From Myxococcales bacterium (lineage in GTDB: Bacteria; Myxococcota; Myxococcia; Myxococcales; Myxococcaceae): a stretch of DNA of 8,229 nt. Of the stretch, positions 6,163-8,229 are shown piece by piece. The DNA lies in contig PMBV01000070.1 of assembly GCA_003153055.1 (NCBI GenBank), forward strand, positions 1 through 8,229, given 5' to 3'. How positions within the stretch are numbered: position 1 is the stretch's first letter; each line of letters starts with the position of its first letter. The position numbers and the translations under genes were made by a program. The notes beneath the pieces are model-generated. The model was not told where the DNA came from. It made no database searches and saw only the letters and a program-made list of their open reading frames with translations.

Positions 6163-6930
6163 TCAGCGCTTCACGAAGATGAGCATGAAGCGATCTCCGC
6201 TGCCGCGGCGCTCACCGGCCGCCGACGGGGAGACATTCCAGTCACGCGGGTCTCGCGGGTTGCGCAGCGCGTCCTCGCTCCGCTCAAGCACGAAGCCGGC
6301 TCGCTCGACCTCGGTACGAACCGTCACCTCATCGATACGGTGCAGCGTCTTGACATCGGAGACCCCACTCCCATCCTTGGCCGAGGTGTCGATGACGACG
6401 TAGTGACCGCCGGGCTTGAGCGCGGCGAAGACCCGGCGATTCATCGCGTCGCGGTCGACCTCGAGCCAGACGGTGTCATGGTAGTTCGCGTTCGTCACCA
6501 CGAGGTCGAGGGTCCCCATGGCCTCGGAGGGAAATGGGTCGTCGAGCTCGCGATCAGCCCTCACGACGTGCTGATTGACTTCTCTGGCCAGACGTTCGGC
6601 CCAGGGCTTCGCGACCGGGCGATCGAGCACCCACTTCGGGTTCTCCGCGAACACGACGCCGCCGGGCTCGACCGCCCGGGCGAGCAGCTCAGTCGTATAG
6701 CCTCCGCCCGCGAACAGCTCGCCCACGCGCATTCCCGGTCCGATGCCCAGCGAGGCGAGGAAGGCTTCGGGTCGCCGGCCCGGGTCGAGCGCCCGGTCGG
6801 CCTCGGAGCGATCCGCCGCGGCGACGATGGCGTGAGCGCGCGCCTCGAGCGCGTGTCGGTCGACCGTCGGTGTCATGGGCAGACACGAAGAGAACAGCAG
6901 TGCGGAGAGGAGCCGGCGAATGGTTCGCAT
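6163..6930 (-). CDS. Predicted class I SAM-dependent methyltransferase with exported/lipoprotein signal
   Basis: This 255-residue protein has the Rossmann methyltransferase pattern: motif I as VGELFAGGGYTTELLA (69-84), an acidic end to strand 2 (VVFAENP, 92-98), LDLVVTNANYHD (141-152), LKPGGHYVVIDT (171-182) and a terminal strand RFMLIFVK (247-254). The LFAGGGY form of motif I with a preceding DRSEADRALDPGRRPE (40-55) and a following NANYHD resembles the predicted-methyltransferase group COG4798, as I recall it. The substrate is unknown. The N-terminus MRTIRRLLSALLFSSC looks like a lipoprotein signal (Cys16), odd for an enzyme needing cytoplasmic SAM. ATG 6930 is preceded by a weak AGG (6945-6943 region). 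It stands alone, with the gap to the lipoprotein pair about 235 bp. Confidence 0.9.
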   Translation of the reverse strand: MRTIRRLLSALLFSSCLPMTPTVDRHALEARAHAIVAAADRSEADRALDPGRRPEAFLASLGIGPGMRVGELFAGGGYTTELLARAVEPGGVVFAENPKWVLDRPVAKPWAERLAREVNQHVVRADRELDDPFPSEAMGTLDLVVTNANYHDTVWLEVDRDAMNRRVFAALKPGGHYVVIDTSAKDGSGVSDVKTLHRIDEVTVRTEVERAGFVLERSEDALRNPRDPRDWNVSPSAAGERRGSGDRFMLIFVKR

Positions 6931-7025
6931 GGCGGCAACCTAAACTCGAGGACCTCCCGGCGCCGCGCGATTGACCTCGCGTCCGTTCCAGGTGACTCGC
7001 CCGTTGGCCTCGCTCGGTTACGCGG

Positions 7026-7244
7026 ATGAATACTCCAGGCTCGGCGCGGCACGAGCTCGACGAGCACACCACGGTGGCCGAGTATGGAACCCACCTCCGC
7101 CTCAGCGCTGGGTTCCTCGACTTCCTCCGCGGCCTGGGGGAGCGGGGGGCGATCGATGAGGCGCTGAGCGCGTTCCGCAAGCACGTCGAGACGGCCCCGC
7201 TGGCGGATCGCGCCTCCGGTAGCCGACGGGCGCCACCCCACTGA
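7026..7244 (+). CDS. Possible small hypothetical protein, 72 aa
   Basis: This plus-strand frame lies between two minus-strand genes and overlaps neither. Its codons mostly end in G or C, like real genes here, and the product looks foldable: EYGTHLRLSAGFLDFLRGLG and ERGAIDEALSAFRKHVETA (residues 19-57) read as two amphipathic helices, followed by a polar tail. It is soluble and carries no signal. An in-frame stop upstream and no alternative start codon leave ATG 7026, which lacks an obvious Shine-Dalgarno. It would be transcribed divergently from the methyltransferase gene and converge on the fibro-slime gene. I do not recognise the family. The opposite-strand frame here is Arg/Pro-rich and less plausible. 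Confidence 0.45.
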   Translation: MNTPGSARHELDEHTTVAEYGTHLRLSAGFLDFLRGLGERGAIDEALSAFRKHVETAPLADRASGSRRAPPH

Positions 7245-7265
7245 AGGGGCCTTGACGGTCCGTCC

Positions 7266-8229
7266 TCAGCCCACGTCGTCGTCGGGGACGAAGCAGACGA
7301 TGGTCGTCTCGATGTGGAAGCTCGAGGCCGTCGTGTGTCTCTCCGCATGGAAGATGTCGAGCTGGTACTGTCCTCCCACCGAGAGTCCGAGCTCAGCAGC
7401 CTTGGCGTCGAAGTCGATGGTCCCGGTCATGGGGTGGTGCAGCCCGCCGAGGTCGAGGGCCAATTGCTTGTTGACGAAGACCCACACGTCGTCGTCCCCC
7501 CGGAAGGTGAAGACCTCGTGGCCGGAGTAGGTGAACGTCGTGTGGATCTCGGTGGTGAAGGAGAAGTTGCGGGACTTCCCTTGCTCGTCGACTCCTTGGT
7601 TTCCCCAACCCATGTTGTCGATGGGGAAGAATGCCGCGCTGTCGTAGACCCACGTGCCCCCTGGGCCGGCGCTCAAAGGCAGCGTCAGGTCGACGCGCCG
7701 ATTGATGCCCGGGACGTCCCGGTACCACTGGTCGAAGTACGCCTTCCCGGTGGTGGCGCTGGTCGGGCCGCTGGGGGCGTACACCGGGAGGTTGTCCGGT
7801 CCGAGCTGCGGCTCGACGATGCCCTTGAGCCCGTCTCCGGTGTAGTGCTCGAAGTCGGGGTGGCCTCCGTCTGGCGTCCCGAAGAACAGGAAGTCGCGGA
7901 AGTGCACAGCGAGGACCGTGCCGCACGTTCCGCCGTCGGCCGCCTCCGCACCTCCGCCGGCGCCTCCGCCGACCCCACCGCCGGAACCGCCCAGGCCCCC
8001 TCCCGCCCCGCCGCCGGTTCTCGTGCTGCCCCCTCCACCGCTGCTGCCCCCGCCGCCACCGCCACCGCCGCCACCGCCACCGCCGCCACCTTTGCCTCCA
8101 CCGAGTGACGGGGCGCCCCCATCGGGGGTGATTCTCGCCACCCCGCCGCAGGCACAGGCACACGACAGAGCGCAGAGGACGAGCAGTCGCGCTCGCCCCC
8201 CTGGGGCTAGAGCACCAAACAGGTTATCC
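7266..8229 (-). CDS. Fibro-slime-domain secreted protein with polyglycine linker (start beyond right edge)
   Basis: The C-terminal ~215 residues match the fibro-slime domain, a PA14-like beta-sandwich found in secreted proteins of Fibrobacter, myxobacteria and slime moulds. Counting from GTG 8141: AVHFRDFLFF (78-87), HPDFE (94-98), TTGKAYFDQWYRDVPGINRR (130-149), FFPIDNMGWGN (171-181), FSFTTEIHTTFTYSGHEVFT (193-212), FRGDDDVWVFVNKQLALDLG (213-232) and LDIFHAERHTTASSFHIET (261-279). It probably acts in cell-surface adhesion or carbohydrate contact. A roughly 50-residue Gly-rich linker (13-65) precedes the domain. The frame stays open from 8141 to the edge and reads ARLLVLCALSCACACGG, a signal peptide with several candidate lipid cysteines. 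No ATG, GTG or TTG precedes 8141 in this frame, so the true start is probably beyond 8229; a GTG 8141 start would lose the export signal. Confidence 0.92.
   Translation of the reverse strand, partial: DNLFGALAPGGRARLLVLCALSCACACGGVARITPDGGAPSLGGGKGGGGGGGGGGGGGGGSSGGGGSTRTGGGAGGGLGGSGGGVGGGAGGGAEAADGGTCGTVLAVHFRDFLFFGTPDGGHPDFEHYTGDGLKGIVEPQLGPDNLPVYAPSGPTSATTGKAYFDQWYRDVPGINRRVDLTLPLSAGPGGTWVYDSAAFFPIDNMGWGNQGVDEQGKSRNFSFTTEIHTTFTYSGHEVFTFRGDDDVWVFVNKQLALDLGGLHHPMTGTIDFDAKAAELGLSVGGQYQLDIFHAERHTTASSFHIETTIVCFVPDDDVG
8051..8090 (-). repeat. 15-bp tandem repeat, 2.7 copies, encoding polyglycine
   Basis: The plus-strand unit CGCCGCCACCGCCAC occurs twice exactly and is followed by the first 10 bp of a third copy. 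On the coding strand each unit adds five glycines to the linker of the fibro-slime protein. Being a multiple of three, unit gain or loss would change linker length without a frameshift. Confidence 0.85.

Noticed and set aside
5686..7029. Long plus-strand open frame of 447 codons
   Set aside because: It runs antisense to the lipoprotein and methyltransferase genes, is rich in Arg, Pro and Ser, and has no recognisable domain. It is an expected by-product of high-GC coding DNA on the other strand.
8051..8090. CRISPR-like array
   Set aside because: The units are contiguous 15-mers without spacers and are fully explained as codons for glycine.

Overview
This window is high-GC bacterial DNA. It most likely comes from a myxobacterium (Myxococcota) or a close relative. 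That is an inference from three things: G/C-ending codons in every convincing gene, several lipoproteins with Asp/Ala/Gly-rich linkers just after the lipidated cysteine, and a fibro-slime-type secreted protein. No single marker proves the taxonomy.

Left half (1-4087): a vitamin B12 operon on the minus strand. Transcription probably starts near 4052, just downstream of a sigma70-like promoter (4059-4087), and runs leftward through a well-conserved cobalamin riboswitch (3855-4054). A leader follows with several perfect hairpins. Then come a BtuB-type TonB-dependent outer-membrane receptor (3655-1547), a lipoprotein with beta-propeller-like repeats (1550-309, ATGA overlap with the receptor gene) and the first 96 codons of cobT (290 to beyond the left edge). 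The order reads as uptake across the outer membrane, a probable surface or periplasmic B12-handling lipoprotein, then nucleotide-loop assembly, all under B12 feedback. The receptor plus beta-propeller lipoprotein recalls the BtuB-BtuG pair of Bacteroides and is the most interesting lead here.

Middle (4088-4848): about 760 bp with no convincing gene. It is not featureless. It holds a split direct repeat (4140-4170 and 4577-4621), an imperfect 32-bp inverted pair (4454-4485 and 4670-4701) and a perfect 12-bp hairpin (4193-4240). It looks like a decayed or rearranged coding region.

Right half (4849-8229): mostly minus-strand genes for exported proteins. Two small unrecognised lipoproteins lie 2 bp apart (5927-5487 and 5484-4849). 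Next are a predicted class I methyltransferase with a lipoprotein-type signal (6930-6163), a possible 72-aa plus-strand gene (7026-7244), and a fibro-slime-domain protein with a long polyglycine linker whose start lies beyond the right edge (8229-7266). At least four of the genes appear to encode lipoproteins.
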